Of a stretch of DNA of 21,332 bases, positions 1 to 6,961 are shown in pieces. This DNA is from CAYLSO01 sp964386525. Lineage in GTDB: Bacteria > Eisenbacteria > RBG-16-71-46 > DASYSL01. The notes beneath the pieces were generated by a model. The model saw only the letters and a list, made by a program, of their open reading frames with translations, made no database searches and was not told where the DNA came from. The number at the start of each line of letters is the position of its first letter. The stretch's first letter is position 1. The stretch is from contig CAYLSO010000211.1 of NCBI GenBank assembly GCA_964386525.1, positions 1 through 21,332 of the forward strand, given 5' to 3'. Made by a program: the position numbers and the translations under genes.

Positions 1-399
1 GACGGCGACTTCGCGTGGTGCTTCGACCGCACCGCGCTGGGCGGCGCCGGCGGCCCCGGCCGCCAGGTGAGCCTCGTGGCCCCCGGGGCCCGCGCCCTGC
101 TCGAGCTTACCGCCGAGCAGATCGCTGCCGCCGCCCGCGCCGCGCTCGGCGCGCACGCCGGCGCCGCCGGCGCGCGCGCCGTGACGGCCGCGCGCGTCGT
201 CAAGGAGCCGCACGCCGCGCCGTCGCTGACTCCCGAGGCCGCGCGGGCGCGGCCGGCCACGCGCACGGAGATCCCAGGGCTCGTCCTGGCGGGCGACTGG
301 ACCGACACCGGGCTCCCCGCCACCCTGGAGGGCGCGGCGCAGAGCGGCCACGCCGCGGCCCGCGCCCTGCACCGCCGCCTCTGCGGCGGCCGGCCGTGA
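1..399 (+). CDS. hpnE: Hydroxysqualene dehydroxylase / squalene-associated FAD-dependent desaturase, C-terminal part
   Basis: The reading frame is open from base 1 to a TGA at 397-399, so only about the last 132 residues are present and the start lies upstream of the window. The C-terminal FAD-binding signature of the amine-oxidase/phytoene-desaturase superfamily is clear: VVKEPHAAPSLTPEA, then a segment reading LVLAGDWTDTGLPATLEGA and ending in QSGHAAARAL. The combination of KEPHA, GDWT and GLPATLEGA is typical of HpnE. This enzyme acts with HpnC and HpnD to make squalene from farnesyl diphosphate for hopanoids. By family knowledge hpnC/hpnD would be expected just upstream. A carotenoid desaturase is the main alternative, less likely given the GLPATLEGA form. 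The FAD-binding N-terminus cannot be checked here. Confidence 0.85.
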   Translation, partial: DGDFAWCFDRTALGGAGGPGRQVSLVAPGARALLELTAEQIAAAARAALGAHAGAAGARAVTAARVVKEPHAAPSLTPEAARARPATRTEIPGLVLAGDWTDTGLPATLEGAAQSGHAAARALHRRLCGGRP

Positions 400-412
400 T
401 AGAGTCCGCGCC
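400..412 (+). promoter_or_regulatory. Possible -10 element for a leaderless transcript
   Basis: TAGAGT at 400-405 fits the TAnnnT -10 consensus and sits directly after the hpnE stop codon. It is followed by seven bases and then the GTG start at 413, so a normally spaced transcription start would fall on the start codon itself. There is no Shine-Dalgarno sequence in this 13-bp gap. I see no convincing -35 box; the upstream bases are hpnE coding sequence. Confidence 0.3.
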
Positions 413-1714
413 GTGATCCTGCTCGCCCTGCTGCTCGTTGCCCTCAACGGGTTCTTCGTCGCGACCGAGTTCGCGATCGTCAAGGTGCGCGCCACGCGCA
501 TCCGCGAGCTGGCCGAGGAGGGCAACGCCACCGCCGCCGTGGCGGCCCGGGTCATCTCCCGCCTCGACGCCTACCTCTCGGCCTGCCAGCTCGGCGTGAC
601 CCTGGCCAGCCTCGGGCTGGGCTGGATCGGCGAGCCGGCCTTCGCGCATCTCTTCGCACCGTTGTTCGCCATGCTGGGCCCCTGGGCCGCGGCCGGCTCG
701 CATGCCGCCGGCGTCGCCGTGGCCTTCTTGCTCATCACCGTCCTGCACATCGTGCTCGGCGAACAGGCTCCCAAGGCCCTGGCCATCCGCTTCGCCGAGC
801 GCACCACCCTGGTGGTGGCCCGCCCCATCGACTGGTTCTTCGGCGTCTTCTACCCCGCCATCTGGGCGCTCAACGGCATGGCCAACGGCGTGCTCCGCCT
901 GCTCGGCCTGCCGGTGGCCTCGAGTGAGGAGCGCGCCCACAGCGAGGAGGAGCTGCGCATCCTGCTCGCCGAATCCCTGGGCAGCGGCGCCCAGAGCGAG
1001 CGCCGCCGCCTGCTCGTCGAGCAGGCGCTGGACTTCCCCACGCGCCGGGTCCGCCAGATCATGGTGCCGCGCGCCGACGTGGCCTATCTCGATCTCTTGC
1101 ACCCGCTGCCGGAGATCCTCGAGACGGCGCGCCGCGAGGCCTACACGCGCTACCCGCTGTGCCGCGACCATCTCGACGAGGTCGTGGGCATCGTGCACGT
1201 GCGCGACCTGTTCGCCGCCGCCGGCTCCCTGCGATCCTCCGAGGACCTCGTGCGCCTGGCGCGCGAGCCGCTCTTCGTGCCGGAGACGGCCACCGCCGAT
1301 CAGCTGCTCCGCCTGTTCCAGAGCCGCCGCCAGCACATGGCCGTCGTCGTGGACGAGTACGGCGGCACCTCCGGCCTGGCCACGCTCGAGGACGTGCTCG
1401 AGGAGCTGACCGGCGAGATCCAGGACGAGTTCGACACCGAGGCCCCACCGGTGGAGGACGCCGGCGAGGGGCGCGTGCGGGTCTCGGGAAGCCTGCCGGT
1501 GGCCGATCTGGCGCGCCACCTGGGCGTGGAGATCGACACCGAGGATGCGGTCACGGTCGGCGGCCTCATCCAGGAGACCCTCGGGCGGGTGGCGCGCACC
1601 GGGGATCTGGTGCGCGCCGGCGACCTGGGGCTGGTGGTGCTCGAGACGCGCAGCCGCCGCGTCGTGCGCGTGCTGGCCGGGCCGTACGACGCCGTGGCGA
1701 AGGGCGCGCGCTAG
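413..1714 (+). CDS. CNNM/CBS-domain membrane protein (HlyC/CorC hemolysin family, divalent cation efflux)
   Basis: 433 residues in the standard three-part architecture. Residues 1-185 are the DUF21/CNNM membrane domain, with FFVATEFAIVKVR near residue 14, GLGWIGEPAFA and the conserved HIVLGEQAPKALAI. Residues about 205-335 are a CBS pair, with MVPRADV at the start and VVVDEYGGTSGLATLEDVL at the end. Residues about 350-425 are the CorC/HlyC C-terminal domain. Family members are inner-membrane proteins linked to Mg2+/Co2+ export, and the CBS pair is expected to bind nucleotide. The GTG start is chosen because the first residues already form the first membrane helix. No Shine-Dalgarno precedes it. 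The gene lies 13 bp after hpnE. Its TAG shares the bases CTAG with the stop codon of the convergent gene. The historical name hemolysin does not imply a toxin. Confidence 0.93.
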   Translation: MILLALLLVALNGFFVATEFAIVKVRATRIRELAEEGNATAAVAARVISRLDAYLSACQLGVTLASLGLGWIGEPAFAHLFAPLFAMLGPWAAAGSHAAGVAVAFLLITVLHIVLGEQAPKALAIRFAERTTLVVARPIDWFFGVFYPAIWALNGMANGVLRLLGLPVASSEERAHSEEELRILLAESLGSGAQSERRRLLVEQALDFPTRRVRQIMVPRADVAYLDLLHPLPEILETARREAYTRYPLCRDHLDEVVGIVHVRDLFAAAGSLRSSEDLVRLAREPLFVPETATADQLLRLFQSRRQHMAVVVDEYGGTSGLATLEDVLEELTGEIQDEFDTEAPPVEDAGEGRVRVSGSLPVADLARHLGVEIDTEDAVTVGGLIQETLGRVARTGDLVRAGDLGLVVLETRSRRVVRVLAGPYDAVAKGAR

Positions 1715-3087
1715 ACGGCGCTCCTCGCCAGCGCCTCGCGGCGCAGCGCCTCCAGCTCCGCCGGCTCCTTCGGGCAGGCCGCGGTCAGGTTCTCGCAGCC
1801 GGTCGCCGTCACCAGCACGTCGTCCTCGACGCGGATGCCGATCCCCCTCCAGCGCGGGTCCACCTCGCCGCAGTAATCGCCGAAGTACAGCCCCGGCTCG
1901 ATCGTGAGGATCATGCCCGGCTCCAGGACCCGCGCCTGGCCGCCGGCCACGTACAGGCCGGCGTCGTGCACGTCGAGGCCGAGCCAGTGGCTGGTGCGGT
2001 GCATGTAGAACGGCTTGTAGCCGTTGTCGGCGATGCGGTCGGCGAGCGGGCCCTTGAGCACCCCGAGGTCGATCAGGCCCTGCGTCAGGATCTCGACGGC
2101 GCGGTTGTGCGCGGCGTCGAAGGGCTTGCCGGGGCCGACTTCGGCGATCGCCGCCTGCTCGGCCGCGAGCACGACGTCGTACACGGCCCGCTGATCGCGC
2201 GTGAAGGCGGCGCCCACCGGGAAGGTGCGCGTGATGTCGCCGCAGTAGGCGTCGAACTCGCAGCCGGCGTCGACCAAGAGCAGGTCGCCGTCGCGCAGCG
2301 GGTCGCAGTTCTCGACGTAGTGCAGGATGGTGGCGTTGGCGCCGCCGGCCACGATGGTGCCGTAGCCGGCCCCGCTCGCGCCGCGGGCGCGGAACGCGTA
2401 GTCGAGGATCGCCTCCAGCTCGAACTCCCGCATGCCGGGGCGTGCGGCGCGCAGGCTCTCGACGTGCGCCTCGGCGCTGATCTGGCAAGCGCGCCGCATG
2501 CGCGTCAGCTCGGGAGCTTCCTTGAGCAGCCGCGTCTCGCCCAGCGGCAGGGACGGGTCGCGGATCTCGACCGGGCTGGTGCCGCGGCGCGGCCGCGTCT
2601 TCTTGAGCGTCAGCACGGTGTCGAGCACGGTGCGGTCCACCGCCGGATTGCGGCCGAGGCCGTAGTAGAGGACGTCGAAGCCCTCGAGCAGCGCCGGCAG
2701 CCGCTGGGCCAGCTCGCCGATCGGGTACGCCTCGGCCGCGCCGAAATCGCGGACCGCCCCCTCGACGCCGGCGCGCCGCCCCACCCAGGTCTCGCGCTCG
2801 GGGTCGCGGGGCCGCACGAACAGCACGAAGCGCGGCCCGGCCTCCCCCGGGAAGAGCACCGCCACCGACTCCGGCTCGGCGAAGCCCGTCAAGTAGAGCA
2901 GGTCGCTGTCCTGGCGGAAGCGGTACTCGTTGTCGCCGTTGCGCAGCGCCTCGGGGGGCGCCGGCAGCACGGCCACCGCTTTCCCGATCTGCTCGACGAA
3001 GCGGCGGCGGCGCTCGGCGTACGGCATGGCCGGCAGCGCGGACGGCGCCCGCATGGCGGCGCGGCTGGCGTTCCCTGTCTGGTCCAT
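1711..3087 (-). CDS. pepP: Xaa-Pro aminopeptidase (M24B family, aminopeptidase P)
   Basis: 458 residues, cytosolic, removing an N-terminal residue in front of proline. Residues about 20-160 form the aminopeptidase-P N-terminal domain (NEYRFRQDSDLLYLTGF). Residues about 195-445 form the pita-bread metalloprotease domain. All five expected dinuclear-metal ligands are visible: D273 in LLVDAG, D284 in GDITRTF, H367 in HRTSHWLGLDVHD, E397 in ILTIEPGLY and E421 in GIRVEDDVLV. Their spacing is close to that of Escherichia coli PepP. The ATG at 3087 is preceded by a G-rich Shine-Dalgarno (GGGGGGAC); internal ATGs at residues 12 and 21 are alternative starts. It lies 62 bp downstream of the E1 gene on the same strand and is probably cotranscribed with it. 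Confidence 0.95.
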   Translation of the reverse strand: MDQTGNASRAAMRAPSALPAMPYAERRRRFVEQIGKAVAVLPAPPEALRNGDNEYRFRQDSDLLYLTGFAEPESVAVLFPGEAGPRFVLFVRPRDPERETWVGRRAGVEGAVRDFGAAEAYPIGELAQRLPALLEGFDVLYYGLGRNPAVDRTVLDTVLTLKKTRPRRGTSPVEIRDPSLPLGETRLLKEAPELTRMRRACQISAEAHVESLRAARPGMREFELEAILDYAFRARGASGAGYGTIVAGGANATILHYVENCDPLRDGDLLLVDAGCEFDAYCGDITRTFPVGAAFTRDQRAVYDVVLAAEQAAIAEVGPGKPFDAAHNRAVEILTQGLIDLGVLKGPLADRIADNGYKPFYMHRTSHWLGLDVHDAGLYVAGGQARVLEPGMILTIEPGLYFGDYCGEVDPRWRGIGIRVEDDVLVTATGCENLTAACPKEPAELEALRREALARSAV

Positions 3088-3113
3088 CGTCCCCCCGAAT
3101 CCCGCGTGTGAGC

Positions 3114-3149
3114 GGCGCCCGGCCGGCCGGCGCTGCCGGCCGCCGCGCC
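3114..3149 (-). other. Strong GC hairpin between the E1 and pepP genes
   Basis: GGCCGGC at 3125-3131 and GCCGGCC at 3135-3141 form a perfect 7-bp stem with a 3-nt loop. GGCGC at 3114-3118 can pair with GCGCC at 3145-3149 to extend it. The hairpin starts immediately after the E1 stop codon and has no T-run on the minus strand. It is more likely an intercistronic stabiliser or partial attenuator than a classical terminator. In DNA this GC-rich, chance hairpins are common. Confidence 0.35.
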
Positions 3150-5273
3150 CTAGTACGCAGCCAGCTCGCGCATGGCCTGCAGGAGATCGTCCTTCTGCGG
3201 CAGGATGGCCTCCTCGAGCGGCGGGCAGTAGGCCACCGGACAGTCGAGCGCGGCCACCCGGCGCACCGGCGCGTCGAGGTCCTCGAAGCACTCCTCGGCC
3301 AGCCGGGCGGCGATCTCCGCCCCGAAGCCGGAAGTCAGCGTGTCCTCGTGCGCCACCAGGGCACGGCCGGTCCGGGCCACGCTCTCGAAGACGGCGTCCC
3401 AGTCCACCGGGGCCACGGTGCGCAGATCCAGGATCTCGACGTCGATCCCCGCCTCCGCGGCCTCCACGGCCGCGTAGACCGAGCGCTGCACCAGCGCCCC
3501 CCAGGTGATCACCGTCAGGTGCGTGCCCGGCCGCACGAGCCGCGCCCGGCCGAACGGCACCATGTAGTCCGGACCCGGATAGGCGGCCTTGGCGTAGGGC
3601 TGGCGATAGAGGTGCTTGTGCTCGAGGAAGAGCACCGGGTCGTCGCAGCGGATGGCGGTGCGCAACAGTCCGTTGGCGTCGTCGGCCGTCGACGGGATCA
3701 CGACGCGCAGCCCCGGGCAGTGCGTGAAGATCGACTCGCCGCACTGCGAGTGGTAGGGCGCGCCGCCCTGCAGATAGCCGCCGTACGCCACCCGGATCAC
3801 CACCGGGCACGACCAGGCGTTGTTCGAGCGGTAGCGCAGCATCGCCAGCTCGTCGCGGATCTGCATCATGGCCGGCCAGATGTAGTCGAAGAACTGGATC
3901 TCGACCACCGGCTTCAGGCCGCGCGTCGCCATGCCGATGGCCCGCCCGACGATGTTCGCCTCGGCCAGCGGCGAGTTGAAGACGCGGCGGCTGCCGTAGG
4001 CCTTCTGCAGCCCGTGCGTCAGCTTGAAGACCCCGCCCTTGCCCGCCACCTTGCCCAGGTGCTCCTCGCGCGTCACGTCGGCGACATCTTCGCCGAAGAC
4101 GACGATGCGCGGCTCGCGCGCCATCTCGTCGCGCAGGCAGTGGTTGATGAGCGAGGCCATGGTGGTCGGCTCGCCGGCCGGAGCGGCCGGCGTGGCGAAG
4201 GCGTCGGAGGTGGGGTCCACGTCCTCCGAGTAGACGAAGCGCGCCGCCGTCGAGCGCGCCGGCTTGGCCGCCGCCAGCGCCGCCTCGGCGGCCGCCGCGA
4301 TCTCGCGCTCGACCTCCTGCCCGACGGCCGCGAGCTCCTCGGCGGTGGCCACCCCCTCCTGGACGAGCCGGGCCGGATAGGTGCGCAGCGGGTCGCGCGT
4401 CTGCTCTCCGGCCCGCTCCTCCTCCGACCGGTAGAGCGACTGGTCGTCGGACATCGAATGGGCGTAGGGCCGGATGACCGTGGCGTGCACCAGCGCCGGG
4501 CCGCGCCGCGCGCGGCAGTGCTCCACGGCCGCGCGCAGGGTCACGAACGAGGCCACCGGATCGCAGCCGTCCACGGTCCAGGCCGTGAGCCCGGGCATGT
4601 CCTTGACGACCTTGTAGATGCTGCCGCCCGGGGTCTGCACCTCGACCGGCACCGAGATGGCGTAGCCGTTGTCCTCGATCAGGAAGAGCACCGGCAGGCG
4701 CCGCACGCAGGCCGTGGTCAGCGCCTCCCAGAACTCGCCCTGCGACGTGGTGCCTTCGCCCAGTGAGACGTAGACGACCTCGTCGTCGTGGTGCCGGCCG
4801 TTGCGCTCGGCCTGACTCTCCTCGCCGCTGTAGTAGACTGCGGCGTCGGCGCAGCCCACGGCCTGCAGGCACTGGGTGCCGGTGGGGCTCGACTGCGAGA
4901 CGATGTGGAGCCGGCGGTGGCCCCAGTGCGACGGCATCTGCCGGCCTCCGCCGGCGGGGTCGGCCTCGGCGCCCACCGAGGAGTAGAGCATCTCGGCCGG
5001 GGTCATCCCCAGGGCCAGGCAAAGGGCGCGATCGCGGTAATAGGGATAGAACCAGTCGTAGCCGGGCCGCAGGGTCATGCCGGCCGCCGTCAGGATGGCC
5101 TCGTGGCCCGCGCCCGAGATCTGGAAGAAGACCTGGTTCTGCTTCTTGAGCTTGATCTCCTGGTCGTCGAGACGGCGCGACAGGAGCATGGTCCGGTAGA
5201 CGCGCAGCAGCCCCTCGCGGTCGAGGCCGGCCTCGGCCAGCGATGACGGGCGGCGGGCGGCTACACGTGCCAT
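3150..5273 (-). CDS. Fused E1 alpha-beta 2-oxoacid dehydrogenase (branched-chain/2-oxoisovalerate type)
   Basis: 707 residues joining the two E1 subunits of a thiamine-diphosphate-dependent dehydrogenase. Residues 1 to about 365 are E1 alpha, with the ThDP/Mg2+ stretch GEGTTSQGEFWEAL starting at residue 172 and IEDNGYAISVPVE near 199. From M372 onward is E1 beta, with RIVVFGEDVADV, SPLAEANIVGRAIGMATRG and FFDYIWPAMMQIRDE. Fused forms are usually annotated as branched-chain 2-oxoacid dehydrogenase; they decarboxylate the keto acid and pass the acyl group to a lipoyl E2. Neither E2 nor E3 is in the window. The ATG at 5273 has GGAG six bases upstream, and the conserved region begins about 20 residues in, so longer upstream starts are rejected. 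The usual Asp of the GDG motif is Glu (E173). The substrate, branched-chain keto acids or pyruvate, cannot be fixed from sequence. Confidence 0.92.
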   Translation of the reverse strand: MARVAARRPSSLAEAGLDREGLLRVYRTMLLSRRLDDQEIKLKKQNQVFFQISGAGHEAILTAAGMTLRPGYDWFYPYYRDRALCLALGMTPAEMLYSSVGAEADPAGGGRQMPSHWGHRRLHIVSQSSPTGTQCLQAVGCADAAVYYSGEESQAERNGRHHDDEVVYVSLGEGTTSQGEFWEALTTACVRRLPVLFLIEDNGYAISVPVEVQTPGGSIYKVVKDMPGLTAWTVDGCDPVASFVTLRAAVEHCRARRGPALVHATVIRPYAHSMSDDQSLYRSEEERAGEQTRDPLRTYPARLVQEGVATAEELAAVGQEVEREIAAAAEAALAAAKPARSTAARFVYSEDVDPTSDAFATPAAPAGEPTTMASLINHCLRDEMAREPRIVVFGEDVADVTREEHLGKVAGKGGVFKLTHGLQKAYGSRRVFNSPLAEANIVGRAIGMATRGLKPVVEIQFFDYIWPAMMQIRDELAMLRYRSNNAWSCPVVIRVAYGGYLQGGAPYHSQCGESIFTHCPGLRVVIPSTADDANGLLRTAIRCDDPVLFLEHKHLYRQPYAKAAYPGPDYMVPFGRARLVRPGTHLTVITWGALVQRSVYAAVEAAEAGIDVEILDLRTVAPVDWDAVFESVARTGRALVAHEDTLTSGFGAEIAARLAEECFEDLDAPVRRVAALDCPVAYCPPLEEAILPQKDDLLQAMRELAAY

Positions 5274-5334
5274 CGGCTTCTCCAGGGGTGGCGGGAACGG
5301 CCCGCGAACGCGCGCCGCCATGGGGTTGCAGCGG

Positions 5335-5364
5335 AGTCTAGCACGCCGCCCTCGAGCCGGCCAA
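5335..5364 (-). promoter_or_regulatory. Candidate promoter for the E1-pepP operon
   Basis: On the minus strand, TTGGCC (5359-5364) and TAGACT (5335-5340) are separated by 18 bp. A TG one base upstream of the -10 gives an extended -10 (TGcTAGACT). This lies in the 145-bp divergent region and predicts a leader of about 55 nt before the ATG at 5273. Both boxes match the sigma-70 consensus at four of six positions. The evidence is pattern only. Confidence 0.4.
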
Positions 5365-5388
5365 GCCGCGGCCGCCGGCGGGCTTCGA

Positions 5389-5410
5389 GGCCCCCTCGGG
5401 GGCCGGGAGG
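5389..5410 (+). promoter_or_regulatory. Leader hairpin abutting the Shine-Dalgarno of the aminotransferase gene
   Basis: GGCCCC (5389-5394), loop CTCG and GGGGCC (5399-5404) form a perfect 6-bp stem. It ends exactly at the ribosome-binding site GGGAGG (5405-5410), which lies eight bases before the ATG at 5419. The site supports the chosen start. Whether the hairpin tunes translation is unknown. Confidence 0.35.
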
Positions 5411-5418
5411 ACACGGGG

Positions 5419-6783
5419 ATGAGGCAGCGCACGCGCGACGCATGGCGACAGCTGGTGGGCGCGGAGGCCCCGGCCTCCCTCCTGCCCGTCCTGTACGGGA
5501 GCGGCCCGGCCGGCCGCGAGGCCCGCGCGGCCACCCCGGTCTGGAGCCGGGCGCGCGGGCCCTGGGTCTGGGACACCGACGGCCGCCGCTACCTCGACTT
5601 CGTCACCGGGTTCGGCGTGGCGGCGGTCGGTCACGCCCACCCCCGCGTGACGGCGGCCGTGGCCCGCCAGGTCCGCCGGCTCGCCCACGGCTACGGTGAC
5701 GTCCACCCCCACGAGCCACGCGCCCGGCTGGCCGCCCGCCTGGCGGCGCTGGCGCCGTGGCCGCGCGCCCACGTCCTCTGGGCGCAGAGCGGCAGCGAGG
5801 CCGTCGAGCTGGCGTGGAAGAGCGCCTACCTCGCCACCGGCCGTCCCGGGGTCCTGGCCTTCGAGAACGGCTATCACGGGGAGTCCGTGGGCGCCCTCTC
5901 GCTCACCGGCTTGCCCGCGTTCCGCGCCCCGTTCGCCGGCCTTCTGCCCCGCCGCACCGTCTGGGGCCCCTATGCCGACTGCGCGCGCTGCCCGCTGGGC
6001 CTCGCCTTCCCCGCGTGCCGGTTCGCCTGCGTGGGCGAGGCGTTCGCCCGCGCCGACCGCGCCGATCGCCGCGGGCCCGGGATCGGGGCGGTGCTCGTCG
6101 AGCCCATCCAGGGCCGGGGCGGCGTGATCGTCCCGCCCCCGGGCTTCCTGCGCGCCGTACGCCTCGAGGCCCGGCGCCGCCGCTGGCTGCTCATCGCCGA
6201 CGAGATCTACACCGGTCTGGGGCGCACCGGGCGGCTCTTCGCTTGCGAGCACGACGGCGTCGTCCCCGATCTGCTCTGCCTCGGCAAGGCGCTGGCCGGC
6301 GGCCTGCCGCTGGCCGCCGTGCTCGGGCGCGCCGCCGTGCTCGCACCGTGGCGCCGCGCCGCCTCCGGCGCCGAGCCCGCGCACGCCGCGACCTTCCTCG
6401 CGCACCCCGTCTCGTGCGCGGCCGCGCTGGCCGCCCTCGACGTGATCGCCGCCGAGCGCCTGACCGCGCGCGCCGGCCGCCTCGGCCGCCAGCTGCGCCG
6501 CGGCCTCGACCGCCTGGCCCGTGCGCACCCCCGAATCGCCGAGGTGCGCGGGCGCGGGATGCTCGCCGCCCTCGCCTTCGCGCGCTCCGGCGGCGCGCCC
6601 GATCCCGCCACCGCACGGGCCGTGATGGCCGCGGCCCAGGCGGAGGGCCTGCTCGTCCTCACCAGCGGCAGCGCCGGGCAGGCCGTCTCGCTCACGCCGC
6701 CCCTCACGCTCACCGAGGCGCAGCTCGACGACGGTCTGCGGCGGCTCGATCGAGCTCTGGAGGCCGTCGGCGGCCGCCGGTGA
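5419..6783 (+). CDS. PLP-dependent class III aminotransferase
   Basis: 454 residues, cytosolic, fold-type I PLP enzyme of the omega-amino acid/GABA/ornithine aminotransferase family. Visible landmarks are WDTDGRRYLDFVTGFGVAAVGHAHP near residue 50, phosphate-binding QSGSEAVELAWK (SGSE at 124-127), YHGESVGALSLTG, VEPIQGRGGV, the cofactor Asp D261 in IADEIYTGLGRTG, and the Schiff-base Lys K290 in LCLGKALAGGLP. The start at 5419 is supported by GGGAGG eight bases upstream; the longer upstream reading frame is low-complexity and unlike the family. Four cysteines are arranged C188-x2-C191-x8-C200-x3-C204, where a subset of this family also carries cysteines. It is transcribed divergently from the E1 gene. 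A joint role in amino-acid catabolism is possible but unproven, and the substrate cannot be read from sequence. Confidence 0.92.
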   Translation: MRQRTRDAWRQLVGAEAPASLLPVLYGSGPAGREARAATPVWSRARGPWVWDTDGRRYLDFVTGFGVAAVGHAHPRVTAAVARQVRRLAHGYGDVHPHEPRARLAARLAALAPWPRAHVLWAQSGSEAVELAWKSAYLATGRPGVLAFENGYHGESVGALSLTGLPAFRAPFAGLLPRRTVWGPYADCARCPLGLAFPACRFACVGEAFARADRADRRGPGIGAVLVEPIQGRGGVIVPPPGFLRAVRLEARRRRWLLIADEIYTGLGRTGRLFACEHDGVVPDLLCLGKALAGGLPLAAVLGRAAVLAPWRRAASGAEPAHAATFLAHPVSCAAALAALDVIAAERLTARAGRLGRQLRRGLDRLARAHPRIAEVRGRGMLAALAFARSGGAPDPATARAVMAAAQAEGLLVLTSGSAGQAVSLTPPLTLTEAQLDDGLRRLDRALEAVGGRR

Positions 6784-6882
6784 AGCCGCCTGCGAGTTGA
6801 GTGATAGCGAACCCGACCCGCTCGCCCGCGGCGCGCCCGGCCCGCAGGGCGCAATTCGCGCTGGCCTCGCCGCGAGCGACGG

Positions 6883-6891
6883 TGACATAAT
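6883..6891 (+). promoter_or_regulatory. Possible extended -10 promoter element upstream of the secreted protease
   Basis: TGaCATAAT at 6883-6891 is an extended -10 match inside an AT-richer island that stands out from its surroundings. It predicts a leader of about 65 nt before the ATG at 6962. No good -35 is seen at the standard distance, which is tolerable for an extended -10 promoter. Confidence 0.35.
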
Positions 6892-6961
6892 GCTAGCGCT
6901 TCACTCTCCCTTTTCCAGGTCCGTCAAACATCACAGTAGGCACTCCGCCAGGAGGGACCCG

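Noticed and set aside
200..2488. A 762-codon minus-strand open frame across the CNNM and pepP genes
   Set aside because: Its translation is Arg/Gly/Ala-rich with no family motifs and lies antisense or out of frame to two well-recognised genes. High GC makes stop codons rare, producing such shadows.
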